The notes under the pieces: model-generated
Seen by the model: only the letters and a program-made list of their open reading frames with translations
What the model was told of the DNA's origin: nothing
The model's database searches: none
Translations under genes and position numbers: made by a program
Part shown: positions 1-11,363 of the stretch, piece after piece
Layout: every line of letters begins with the position of its first letter
Position numbering within the stretch: the first letter of the stretch is position 1
Source of the DNA: Whitmania pigra
Taxonomy: Eukaryota > Annelida > Clitellata > Hirudinida > Haemopidae
NCBI GenBank assembly: GCA_021613335.1
Contig: JAJTWR010000293.1
Coordinates: forward strand, 414,001 to 478,000
Direction of reading: 5' to 3'
DNA length: 64,000 nt

Positions 1-9
1 AGTTCGGAA

Positions 10-520
10 ATGAATTGGGACTATGTTACTTTTTCAGACGAAACGAAATTGAATTTGGATGGTCCAGATGGACCTAAATATTGTTGGCACGTTGTCCACA
101 AAGAGCTCCACAAAGAACAATTTTTAAAAAGGAATTTCGGAGGTGACTCAGTGAAATGGGCTGCCATTTCCTCTCGTAGTTCATTTCAACTCGTCTTCTT
201 AGAACAAAACTCACTTAAATATGTTGAAACACTGGACAAGAGTGAAACATCTCTTTCTGCTGTGTGACAAATTTGCAGATGATGAAGTAATTTTTCAGCA
301 TGACAATGCCCCGCTAAACACATCAAAACTGACAAAAACTTTTCTGCAGGAGAAGTTCTGAAATGGCCAGCTCGTACCCTTACTGGAACCACGTTGAAAG
401 CGTGTGGGGACTGCTTGCTAGGAAGGTGTACCCCAAGCAATAACTCAGTGTTCAGAAACTGAAAGATGCTTTGAATAAGGGTTTAAAGGAACTGGAAGAA
501 TAGAGCTTCCTTTCTTGGAT
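10..520 (+). pseudogene. Tc1/mariner-type transposase fragment, decayed
   Basis: The first 85 codons (10-267) read as the middle of a Tc1-like DDE transposase: a SDETKLNLDGPDG stretch containing the second-block Asp context, then W at the expected spacing. After the stop near 265, further transposase-like pieces continue to about 520 in shifted frames, for example a segment near 300 reading QHDNAP, which in this family holds the second catalytic Asp. The N-terminal DNA-binding domain and the left inverted repeat are absent because the window begins inside the element. Frameshifts and stops make it non-functional. The family is clear; the exact subfamily is not. Confidence 0.75.
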
Positions 521-690
521 TCATTAAAAAATAGAGTTCAAGAGTTAATTATTAAGAAAAGAGATAAGATAAATTATTGACTTAGTAACAATTTCCTCAT
601 TATTCACTACAGCGTATAATAAGCAACAAATTCAATTGAGCAGTTTTAAGTTTTTCTTCATTAATTGCAATTTATCATATGAATTCTTTG

Positions 691-866
691 GCGTGCTCAG
701 AGGGTAGCGTGCCTTCGAACAAAGGTAAAAGCAACAGTCGTAACGTGTCGTGTTCTAAACCCCTTGTACCTCCACAAAGCGCCCCTTGAATGCTGCACTT
801 TACAAATGGTTGAGCTCCCTTGACGCTTGTGCTCATGGCGCTATACAAATAAACTTATTATTAATA
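691..866 (+). repeat. tRNA-derived SINE copy 1
   Basis: The head resembles a tRNA gene: an A-box-like GCTCAGAGGGTAGCG at about 695 and a decayed B-box GTGTTCTAAACC at about 749. A body follows with GCTATACAAATAAACTTATTATTA at its end, which is an ATT-rich tail. It shares long stretches with copies at 16490 (+) and 18101 (-). It sits just upstream of the surviving exons of the first METTL24-like gene copy. Confidence 0.75.
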
Positions 867-933
867 TGTCATTTCAATACTGAGGTTTTATATTGCATGT
901 ACTATTTTAATCATTTATTATATTACTTAGCAG

Positions 934-1482
934 TCAAGTACCAGATGAAAAGAGGAAACCCAACAACATTTTCCTTAAATTAGGATTAGGTGGTGAGGAC
1001 ATCGTACTGGATAACCTTTGGAGAGTTAATACATTAAAGACGATTCAGTATATATTCAGAGATAGTGATGTTAGCTGACTTTCTTAATTTAAAGTTTGAA
1101 TTTGTGACTTGATAGGAAGTGGCAATTTAATTGGCGCAAATTAAATTGTGTTTTAATCTGTTTTCAGAAGATTATCGACTATGTGAAGTTCGACATAGAA
1201 GGCAGTGAATGGCAAGTTCTCAATACTTCAATCAGGGATGGATCCTTGATCAATGTCAAACAATTAGCTTTTGAAATGCACACTGACGAGGGCAATAAAA
1301 CTACGACATCAATTTCTAAGCTGAGATATTACTTGGGTATGTTGAAAAGACTGAGAGATTTGGGTTTTTACAGGTGGTACGTTCATAGAAATATGCTGGC
1401 ACCAAATTTTCCATCTAATCGTTCGGGTGTAGTTATTTGGTGCTGCCATGAAGTTGTTTACTTGAATATTAATTATTTGTAA
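934..1482 (+). CDS. METTL24: METTL24-like methyltransferase, copy A, last two exons only
   Basis: Two exons, 934-1069 and 1168-1482, match the last two exons of the complete paralog at 5223-7330. Exon 1 has a phase-2 acceptor and contains LGLGGEDIVLDNLW; exon 2 contains the motif KFDIEGSEWQVL, typical of the Methyltransf_22/FkbM-type SAM-dependent methyltransferase fold, and ends ...CCHEVVYLNINYL. Both exons are open and the splice sites (gttagc donor, ttttcag acceptor) are intact. Even the intron sequence before the acceptor is nearly the same as in copy B, so the duplication is recent. The four upstream exons (signal anchor, SAM-binding half) are not found in 1-933, where a SINE and a Tc1 remnant lie. 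It is either a truncated pseudogene or a gene whose 5' half lies outside the window. The partial state is observed; the cause is inferred. Confidence 0.75.
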
Positions 1483-1625
1483 CTTGTTTGACAGAAAAGT
1501 TACAAATTTAAGTTTACTTCTGACTCCTAATGAAGACTTTGTTGATTGTTTTTGCCACTATAATTTATACCGTTCATTTTCGTGAAGGTTATTATTTTTA
1601 ATTTGGTTACATATTAATACGTTTC

Positions 1626-1664
<39 letters not shown>

Positions 1665-2790
1665 GCACAAAACAAATGTTTGCAAAAATCTTCATAAAGA
1701 CTTGTTGACCGCTATTAAAAATAAATTTCTTTGACGACTAATCGATCTTCTAAATTTAAATTTGTATTTCTCTGACATCCTTTTGGGCGGCGCACGAGTC
1801 CACTTACTTATTCATGTGTTTTTAAATCTTTTCAGAAAGTTAAAAACAAAAATAATCAGCTCAAAAATACCACATAAGAAAGTTTTTAGAATCCCCAATC
1901 ATGACTCGATACCTCCATGGCATTGCAAAATGAATTTAACTTAAATAAATAACTGAAACTGTGCATGCACGTCGAGCCAAAAATGAAAACAACATGGGGG
2001 ACAGTATTATCATTTTATATTTTTATTTATATATATCATATATTATAAATTACTATAAATCTATTATTATTCTTATTACTAAATTGCTTAAATTATATCA
2101 ATAGCAAATGCTGAAGTGTTTCAAACTTCCAGGTTGACGTTTATTTACCCAGAATAGAAATTTTAATGTTATGAGTTGACAAGCTTGTTCCTCATACTTA
2201 AATCATATAGAAAACGTCTGTGGAATGATATCAAAATGTTTTACAACAGTTGAAGCCAGTTGCATTCTAAATCTGACCTGCAAAACCAACGTTAGGAATG
2301 ATTAGAAAAGACTTCTTTATTGAAAAATTCGTAAAAACTTTAACAAGAATGTTGCGAATGTCAGTTGTTGCATGTTTCTAAATTTAACTAACAATAATAA
2401 TCTGCAATAGATTGTATTAAATGACTTCAACTAGATGTAATGGGCTCATTTACTTATAGTGCGTGGCCGTCGTGACCACGAAACCTGTTATTGACATGAT
2501 TTATTATCTTTGTTTGCATTACATTTATTGTTATTACATTAAAATCTCTAATTTTAATAGATATTATTACTACTTACTGTTTTGTAGATTAATGTGACAT
2601 AAATTATTTAGTTTAAGTTATAAAGAAAAGGTTAATTTACCACTTACAAGCAAAAACAAAAACTTTATTTATAATCAAAATAATTTTAAATTTTTTACAT
2701 TTTGTTTAAGCAGTTTCAAGTCACTGACAAGTCGTAAAGTAACAAAAGAGATTTTAAAAATAAAGTTTAAAAAAGGATTTTTCTGCAAGC
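1483..2790. other. Intergenic AT-rich DNA
   Basis: No gene is recognised. It contains a short (ATT)n microsatellite at about 1628-1663 and otherwise unstructured AT-rich sequence. The single short open frame at 1762-1944 shows no family resemblance. Confidence 0.6.
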
Positions 2791-2794
2791 CGGC

Positions 2795-3540
2795 TCTACA
2801 AAAGCAATCTGCTCCCGGTGATTTGAAAAATCGATTTATTGTAGATACGATGTTTTTTGCTATATTTCAAAACCAAATTGGCTTCAAGACTATGAGTGAA
2901 AGTTTGGAGACAATATCTAACTTCCTGAAGAGCTTACGGGTAGCATGAACTCAACCGATGTGTCCATACCCAACAAGATGGAATTCATTTTACGACAGTG
3001 CCTAGCTTGATCAAAGCCAGTGACAAATTGAAGGATTTGTGTCTCTTAATGTTTCAGCTTTTAAGGAATATAAAATAAAGTTTTTACATGAGTTAATAGA
3101 ATGCATGAAGCCCATTGCAGATAGCCTGGATCACTTGCAAGGTGATCAAAAGGGACTGATTCAGTGCTTTGTCAAACGATTTTAAATCTTGTGGTCAGTG
3201 TTGTTGAGTACGTATGGGCAGCTGCATCTCATCCTTTTTTCAAATTAGGATGGGTTCCAAACGTAGGTATTTTAGTATTTGTTACTCAGTGGACAGTATT
3301 TTGCCCTCCTCTGAACGCAAGTTATTCAATGCATTAGCGTTAATGAAGGGCATGCTGAACTTCAGCTATCTGAAACTATTACTAATTCAATCAAAGCTAA
3401 TGAAACTAAATATGCTAAATCTGTCAAAAAAATTAGATGATAATCCAGTCGAAACAGAAGACATCAGCAGCATAATGATTTTAGAATGATTCCCAACTTA
3501 CAGAGTCACTGGAATATTCGTAGAAAATCTGCCTCTTCTT
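2795..3540 (+). pseudogene. hAT-family transposase remnant (plus strand)
   Basis: Broken frames encode typical hAT transposase pieces: a RWNSFYDS motif near 2978, a stretch reading ECMKPIADSLDHLQGDQKG near 3103-3159 that resembles the MKPLA.aLD.LQGe block of hAT transposases, and an AAASHPFFKLGWVPNV segment near 3218-3268. Several internal stops and frameshifts are present, so it is dead. No terminal inverted repeats were recognised. Confidence 0.65.
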
Positions 3541-3599
3541 TGCCTCTGAGAAATGAAATAAAATTCCAAAATTATTATCTGAATTTTTAACGATATTCA

Positions 3600-4690
3600 C
3601 AATCAAATTGTTTTACCAGTTTCATTTTCTTGGCTTTTCATGGTATTCATCAAGTTCCACACTTCTTCTCTTTTTTCTTAGATAGGCATTTCAGGTTCTT
3701 GAATCTTGGATCAAGTGCTGTTGCAATACTTAGCTAACTTAAATTGAAATTTTTCTGGCGTTGTCGAAGATCGTCACTAAAAGCCTTCTTGAACCGAACC
3801 ACATAAGCTGGGTCATCGTCAGACACGGAAAAGATGGCACATCGTTGGCATGAAAACTGACCAGAAAATATACTTTCTCAACCCCAGAGTTCCGTCGCGT
3901 CCGCAACGGCAAGGCTCCAAAATATTTTCAATTATTCTGAGTTGTTCCCACTTAGACATAAATTATGCTTATGATTTCGATTGTCGAAAACTGCCGAGAT
4001 TGCTGCTTTATTTATTAAACGCTCGATCATTTGCAGAGTGGAATTCAAACGAATGGAGACATCTTGTATGAAAGACTCTGCTTTTTGATGGAGTTTAGCT
4101 TGTTCGGTTTGAAGCTCCATGTCATTTAGTATGCTTGAAATGGGGAACAATTTTTCGTACTTTAACAGAGGAGCTTCAACACTAGATTCATCAAGTGCCT
4201 TCCTGATTGATAATTGAAGACAGTGAGCTGATGCTCAAACTGCAATATCGTAACCGCAGCAGTCACATTTCGTGCATTATCTGTGGCAAGTGTTGTAAAT
4301 TTGTCCTAAATACCACAAATGTCAGCAACCGCAGCAACGTGTTGTGCACATGATGTAAAATAATGACTGTCTTCCACGTGATAAACAGATAAATCAAACG
4401 AGTGAAGTGTCCAGGAATTATCAATAATGTGACCAGTGACACCAAGGTAACTATCATTTGCTAATGTGCTGTTAATGTTAACGAACGGCGTTGTTTAATC
4501 TTACACGAACGTTTTGCTTCTCTGTTTTGAACAAATCATCTACGCGTGAATCAATAACATGTTTGGGTGGAAGACTGGTTATTTGCAGCAATGCATGTGA
4601 CATCTTGCTGTCCTTCATCTATCAATACATTTGATTTTCAATGTTGCAAACAACAATAGAATCTGATTTGAAACTAAACTTGCCTCCCAA
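3600..4690 (-). pseudogene. hAT-family transposase remnant (minus strand)
   Basis: Read on the minus strand, the segment holds the block SYLGVTGHIIDNSW (about 4415-4455), then a DNARNVTA piece corresponding to the conserved T-D-N-A/G-N catalytic region (about 4260-4285), and ATALDPRFKNLKCL (about 3690-3730), the hallmark C-terminal motif of ZBED-type hAT transposases. Order and spacing fit one decayed transposase interrupted by stops and frameshifts. It lies tail-to-tail with the plus-strand hAT remnant next to it, so two separate insertions are likely. Confidence 0.7.
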
Positions 4691-5222
4691 AATCGTCCTA
4701 ACATCGTTCTTTCTTCGTAGCAGAATTAGAACCAATACAAAGACACGTAATTGTTGATAAAAAAATTTTTAAATTAAAATAATTTTTTTTTAATTTAACG
4801 CATTGATCGTAGCGCTAATTATTTTATTCGCAGAAATTTTCTTAACGCATTAATCGCTCGTTAACTCATATAAATCTGCAGCATTAATTTATTTAAGTAA
4901 CTGTCGGAGTGGTGGCCCTTGGTGAGATAGCTACGCCACTGCTCACACATGGTTCATGAGCTGCGTTCGCTATAAGAAGGACTGAGGCTTAATTTGCGCC
5001 AGGTGCATGCCGATCTGATAATTCACATATTGCATCAAAAGTTTTACAAATAATTTTATTTACACACATAAGTAGTCCTTAACTAGACGACGTAAAAGTT
5101 AATTTATTTTAAGGTGATTACGATTTACAAAAAGTTAAATAATCAGTGTAAATATATTTTTGTTAAGATACTAAAAAAATCGCAATTTTGTTTTTTTCCA
5201 AACCATAGTCCGAAGCTTTAAG
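4691..5222. other. Intergenic region upstream of METTL24-like gene B
   Basis: AT-rich with no open frame of note. It must contain the promoter and 5'UTR of the gene starting at 5223, but no core promoter motif stands out. Confidence 0.45.
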
Positions 5223-7330
5223 ATGGGGATCTTGAATAATGGAAAAATTTTTTTGCTGGTTGCTGTAGCAGTATCTATATGGATTTCTTATCAGCTAACT
5301 CTATCTTATCTAATAAAAGAGTTACCAGCAGGAAATCAAACAAACAACAACCAGGTTTCTAATCTTTTAAAATTATTCAACGCATACTGCTCCGTATTCC
5401 AATTATTTGTTACTCAAATTACTAAATTTTATGAAACATTATATTCAATAATTCATATCTCATTAATAATTAGACTAACTTAGAGAAAGACATCCATCTT
5501 CGCGAGGAACTAATCGAGAAACTTGCGCCTTTGAAACCGATTCTAAAACAATTAGATTTACCACCTGAAGCTGAGGATTTACTTGTGGAACGAACTTTCG
5601 TCGAGTTTGTTTTACAGTATTTTATGTTTAATTTCGTAGAAGATATCTCGGATCGATTTTTTTAATATCCATCTCTTCACGTCTATAAATGAGATTCATT
5701 GCGTAGGAACATGCGTTAAGCAAAAAAAAAAAATCGATGGAAATTATTAACAGATTGTCTGAGAGCAGAGAAATTACATGTCCAAAATCAGATCGAATTG
5801 GTAACACTGGAGATGGAGGATGGAATGTTTGTGAATTTGGCAATTTCACTCCGAAGAATCCATGCATCGTTTACTCGTTTGGGTACTGAATGGAATTTTC
5901 AATATTTTACAACCATTAAATTATTTTATTATTTTCAAATTTAGGATTAACAATGATTGGTCATTCGATGACGGGATATTAAAAAAATATAATTGCAAAG
6001 TGCGTTCATTCGATCCAAGGTTTGAATTCATTATTTAATATTCTTTGAAAAATTATAACTCTTCATTTACTGTGAAATTGAGAATTTTGTTTGAAATTAT
6101 TTGAGGGTCTTCGAATATGTAATTTATTTGTTTGGAACTAAGTCTCACAAGGAAAAAAATGAAAATTGATAAATTTCAAAGACACTGTGAAGATTTTGCC
6201 TAGTGACTTGTTGAATCGAAGATTCCTATTTTTTGTGAAATTTTTACCTTAACTCTTGAAACTAACAAGCGAAATTGAATAAGTAGCTACTTTGTTGGTT
6301 AATCGTGACTGCTCTCACCCTTTAGAAGCAGAGGGTCGTTGCTCTCGCCCTGATCCTGCGGTCAATTTAGCTAGCTATTGCTGATGAAAATCAATTTGGC
6401 CACTTGTAATTTGTAACAAAATTTGTAATTTGTACAAAATGCACAGCGAAGAAAAGAGAATTGCCACAATAGACGATGTAAAAAACATTTAGAAAACCTT
6501 TTTTGTATGCTCTTTTGCAATCAATGTTGATACTGACTGCATGCCCCAGATTATTGTTGGCGCAAATAAAGAAAGTATTGTCATCACTCGTGTTGGATAA
6601 AATCGATCCTTTAACTAACAAAGAACCCATTGTTTAATAAACTTTACTGAAAAAATAGCAAGCAAAAGATCATATGTTCATTTTTTAATAGTTTATTGAT
6701 TGCAATTTAACACCTGCGATTCTCTATGCATGTAATTTAATTTTCATATTTCTACAAATATTCAGTATTTTTGTCATTTATTATATTATTCAGCATGCAT
6801 ATACCAGATTATCAGAGGAAAAACAACAATGTTTTCCTTAAAGAAGGATTAGGTGGCGAAGACATCGTACTCGATAATCTTTGGAGAATGAATACATTGA
6901 AGACGATTCAGCATATATTCAGAGATGATGACGTTAGCTCACTTTCTTGTCTTAAATTCAATTGATTTTGTGACCTAATGTGTACTTTGATTAACACAAA
7001 TTAAATTGTGTTTTAATCTCTTTTCAGAAGATTATCGACTATGTGAAGTTCGACATAGAAGGCAGTGAATGGCAAGTTCTCAATACTTCAATCAGGGATG
7101 GATCCTTGCTCAATGTCAAACAATTAGCTTTTGAAATGCACACTTTCAAAACGACACCAATTCATGAACTAAGATATTACTTAGATTTGTTGAAAGGGCT
7201 CAGAGATTTGGGTTTTTACAGGTGGTACGCACACAGAAATACGATAGCGCCAAAATTTCCATCCGCTCGTTCGGGTGTAGATATTTGGTGCTGTCATGAA
7301 GTTGTGTACTTAAACGCTAATTATTTGTGA
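5223..7330 (+). CDS. METTL24: METTL24-like type II membrane methyltransferase, copy B, complete
   Basis: Exons at 5223-5354, 5474-5616, 5754-5882, 5945-6019, 6794-6932 and 7028-7330 join in frame to 306 aa. Residues about 8-30 form an uncleaved signal anchor (hydrophobic, after MGILNNGK), implying a Golgi/ER lumenal enzyme. The second exon is a charged stem. The methyltransferase half starts with NTGDGGWNVCEF, then PCIVYSFGINNDWSFD and CKVRSFDPS, matching the SAM-binding strands of Methyltransf_22 proteins (YSFG...FDPS). It continues with KFDIEGSEWQVLNTS, the second half of the Rossmann fold, and ends CCHEVVYLNANYL. METTL24 itself is a putative methyltransferase of unknown substrate, so function beyond the fold is not claimed. 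The start is the first Met before the anchor. Copy A and a fragment at 9734 are relatives. Confidence 0.82.
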
Positions 7331-7786
7331 ATCACAAATAATTCGAATCCATACGTGCCTTATCCAGGTTGTGCATTATATAATATTATGATGATGAAAT
7401 GTTCCGTATTTAATTGAAATTAGTATTTGTCACTTCCTTCAAAAACTGAGTAGCTAGTTTGACTTTTTATTTGTTCTATCATCAGCAAACTTTGAGATGT
7501 GAATTGCGATGAGTAATAAAATACGACTGTATTTTTAGCTTTATTGATTTGTTATCAGTTCCTTAAGGCCTTGGTCTTTTCTCTGCTTCTTATCGTCAAT
7601 GAATTATTGATATCAGTGATGTTGACATTTTCATCAATGAGCGTCAGCCAAGTGATTCTAAAAAAAAAGCTGTGTCCGTAAAGAAAAACAGGGCGTTTCT
7701 CAACTCGAATACAGTTGAACAAGAACTATCGCTCCATTTTGAGATTCAATGCAAAAAATTATTTGCGGATTTTCATCTAGTTTGTT

Positions 7787-7787
<1 letters not shown>
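7331..7787. other. Intergenic DNA before the giant microsatellite
   Basis: Presumed 3'UTR and downstream flank of the METTL24-like gene; an AATAAA-like AGTAATAAAAT occurs at about 7510. No other gene was seen. Confidence 0.4.
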
Positions 7788-8456
<669 letters not shown>

Positions 8457-8730
8457 AATAATAATAATAACAACAGTGAAGCTGGAATATAAACAAACTG
8501 TGTGAGCTCGATATTCGTTAATAACTTGCATTTAAAAAACGGTTTTATATCGATTTTAGTCGGAAATTCAATTGTTTATACATTTGAAACAATCCTCGGA
8601 AGTTTGAGAGAGCAGGTATTATGCGGAGACCGTCGTCGTCTTCGACGTCATCGTTATCATCATCATCGTAAATTTTAATGTAAGTTACCATGTGCATAGC
8701 GCCAATAAGTCCAGGAAACGTAGCTTTAGA

Positions 8731-9683
8731 CCAGGGTTGTCCAACCCGCGGCACGCGGGCCAGAATCCGCACCGCCATAAGTTCTATTCTGCCCGCAAAG
8801 CTTCTATGATTTTGTAAAAAAAATTGTATTTAAATAAAAACAAAATAATTTTAAATTATTTTTTAAAAATCTACATGATGAAGTAAAGACATTCATGACA
8901 AACAAAGGAAAAGATGTATGTTTCCTGGATGATGACCCATGGTTGAACGACTTGACGTTTCTAGTCGACATAACAAAATTCATGGCCGAGTTGAACGTCA
9001 GACTTCAAAGAAAGGACCAGATGCTTCACAAGTTTTATGAACATATTGTGACTTTCATTTAGAAGTTGAAGCTAATTCAGTCACAGCTGGTTCTGAAGAA
9101 GTTTATATGTTGCCCAGTCTTTTCGCGGCCTACTGATGCAGTACAACATGAGAAGTACTCTGAATTAGTTACCAACTTGCTGATGATTTCGACGGACGCT
9201 GCTGACAAATTGCTGGAATTCATTGACATTTAGAATGACCGCGACTTGAAAACAGCTTTTGTCGAGCATGATCTTCTGAACTTTTACAGCCACTAAGTGT
9301 CATCAGACAAGTATTCCAATCTCTCACAGGATGGCAGGATGTTCACTGCTCTGTTCGGAAGCACCTACTGTTGTGAACAACCGTTTCTTAGAATGAAAAA
9401 TACAAAATAGAAGTTAAGTTCTCTGCTTATAGACGAACATTTGGCAGCATCATTGCTTACTTCGACTTCAACTGTTGGAGCAGACATGGACTACTTGTGG
9501 AAAAACAAGTAGTGCCAGATTGCATATTAAACTGATCATAACCATAAACTTATGAGACTTTTCAAGCTTAAATGTAGAACGAAGAGGTGTTTTGTGTCTT
9601 ATTGTCTTTTTTGTTGTGAAATTGCTAATCCGGCCCGCGTCTAGTCTAGAAGTTGCACACTTGGCCTTCCGGTCAAAAAGGTT
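8731..9683 (+). mobile_element. Decayed hAT transposon with 8-bp target duplication
   Basis: The left end reads CCAGGGTTGTCCAACCCGCG, a typical hAT terminus (CAGGG.TG.CCAAC). An 8-bp direct repeat, gctttaga, flanks the element at 8723-8730 and 9684-9691, the duplication length expected of hAT. Subterminal inverted pieces (cgcgggccagaat on the left, aatccggcccgcg on the right) agree. Inside, the plus strand encodes pieces of a hAT transposase of the GTF2IRD2/EPM2AIP1-like group: PWLNDLTFLVDITKFMAELN (about 8939-8997), FGSTYCCEQPF (about 9353-9385) and LIDEHLAASLLTSTS (about 9427-9470). Several in-frame stops kill it, and the extreme right terminus is eroded. Confidence 0.75.
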
Positions 9684-9733
9684 GCTTTAGATAATTATAT
9701 TGACAGTTGTTAGAAAATGTTCGTTTGTATTGA

Positions 9734-9916
9734 TTGGCAGAGCTTCAGAGAGTGTCGAAATTATTAATATTTGTCCGCTCTCCGCGAGAAATTGAAATAT
9801 TGGAGAATATAGATGGAGGATGTTTGTGGGTTTGGCCAATTCCTTCATCGTTTGATAATGACATCATAGGAATACAATTGCTTCGTGCATTCTTTCGATC
9901 CAAGGCGGTTGTTTAA
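9734..9916 (+). pseudogene. METTL24-like gene fragment without its intron
   Basis: The stretch GATGGAGGATG at about 9811, followed by TTTGTGGGTTTGGCCAATTCC, resembles exon 3 of the METTL24-like gene (GATGGAGGATGGAATGTTTG). The 3' part, GCATTCTTTCGATCCAAGG at about 9886, resembles the end of exon 4 (GCGTTCATTCGATCCAAGG). In the intact gene these exons are separated by a 62-bp intron, which is missing here, and the frame is scrambled. It could be a retrocopy or a deletion-shortened duplicate. Similarity was judged by eye. Confidence 0.5.
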
Positions 9917-10756
9917 CTTGGTCCGAAAATGTTTATTCTAATATTTAAGGTCTCTAGAGAAATGATTCATGAAATTTTGACTGTTTTAGCTTTTTTTCGA
10001 GAAACTATCAATATTGTAAATTTTACTTCTGAATTGTGTAGCGTCTCATTCATCACATTAAGAATGTGAATTGATGGCCTTTCGAGACAATTTGCGTTGA
10101 TGTGTTTTTGAGTCTATTTGTTGAAATATCCAGCTAATTATTATTTCACTAGGCATTTGCGCACAACACCTTATCCGAACCTTTGTGCTTAAATCGCAAA
10201 AAATAAAATCAAATATAGATCTGCTCCGGACAATTCTGGAAAAGACAACTCAAAATGATTGTTATCAAAAGATTAACTTTTGCACACAAAATAAAAATAA
10301 TTAAGAACAAAAAATGCTGCAAATTTGAAGATTTCTCATTTGTTGTTGCACTCTTTCATTCAAGTTGTCAGTTTCTAGACTGGTTTTGGACTCTGCATAA
10401 CCCCTTTATTCAGGTGCCTTTTGTTTGCTTGGAGATGCATATTTAACAAAAACACTTATTTTTGTTTTAGATAAATTTTATTCAATAAAAATACCTGAGC
10501 ACAAACATTTAAGCCCAAAACGAAACTAAAATATAGTAACTCAAGGACCAGCCTTAAGGAAATACATGCTTTCACTGTCAGACTGACCCCAATACACAAA
10601 CTTAACAGTAGGCACTATCAAACGAAAGAAACAAATAATACAAGACAAACGAACTAATTAAAGAGTACCGTGCATTAAGTACGATTTAGAAGATTTCTTA
10701 ATATTTAAAGAATGTTGAAGGGCAAGATTGATTTTAAATTTTCCATTGGTTACGGA
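9917..10756. other. Intergenic DNA without recognised features
   Basis: AT-rich, with stops in all frames apart from one 63-codon open frame that shows no family signature. Confidence 0.5.
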
Positions 10757-11336
10757 CATTGCCGGATTAAGCACCGTGGAGGCCCATAGGCAGTAAAACT
10801 CTTGAAGCCCCAGGCCCCTAGTGCTTACTGAACGCCAGTTGCTTTCGATCGTTTAAATTATCCTACCAGTGCCAGGACATAAAATGGAAAATATAGCAAT
10901 GCGACATTATTGAATTAAGAATTAAAAAAACAAGCATTGTAAATATGTATTTAACTATTTACCCAGAAAGAAATAATATGAAACTTAAACTACGATAGGT
11001 ACTTACCGTTCCTTACCGTGAACTACGAGAAAACTACGCAGAAAAAAGTTAAATTCCTAAGTAGAATTTGTGAAGCTGACCTTGTAAACAAATAGAATAT
11101 CTAAGGCTGATTAGAAATGTTTGTTTACAAAATCGTTCACTTGGTTTTGTGGGCATCAGTTGCACGGCTTTCTTTAAGGTGATTCAGGTCATGTCATTAG
11201 GGCCTACAATTGTCAAGAGTTTAATGTTAGACGCAATCCTACAAAAAAATTCTTTTGTCACAGCCTCATGGGGCCCCTAAAAGTCGAGGGGCCCATAGGC
11301 AACTGCCTACTCTGCCTATTGGGTAATCTGGCACTG
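10757..11336. mobile_element. Non-autonomous hAT-like element with TIRs and 8-bp TSD
   Basis: The left terminus CATTGCCGGATTAAGC and the inverted right terminus CAGTGCCAGATTACCC match at 12 of 16 positions. Further in, the left CCCATAGGCAG is mirrored by CCCAATAGGCAG on the right. The flanks are gttacgga (10749-10756) and gttatgga (11337-11344), an 8-bp target duplication with one mismatch. The 580-bp interior has no coding capacity, so it must have been moved by a transposase supplied elsewhere. Confidence 0.75.
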
Positions 11337-11363
11337 GTTATGGAACTGAAAAATAATTTCAGT

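Noticed and set aside
1762..1944. 60-codon open frame
   Set aside because: Isolated, AT-rich composition, no recognisable motif or splice context.
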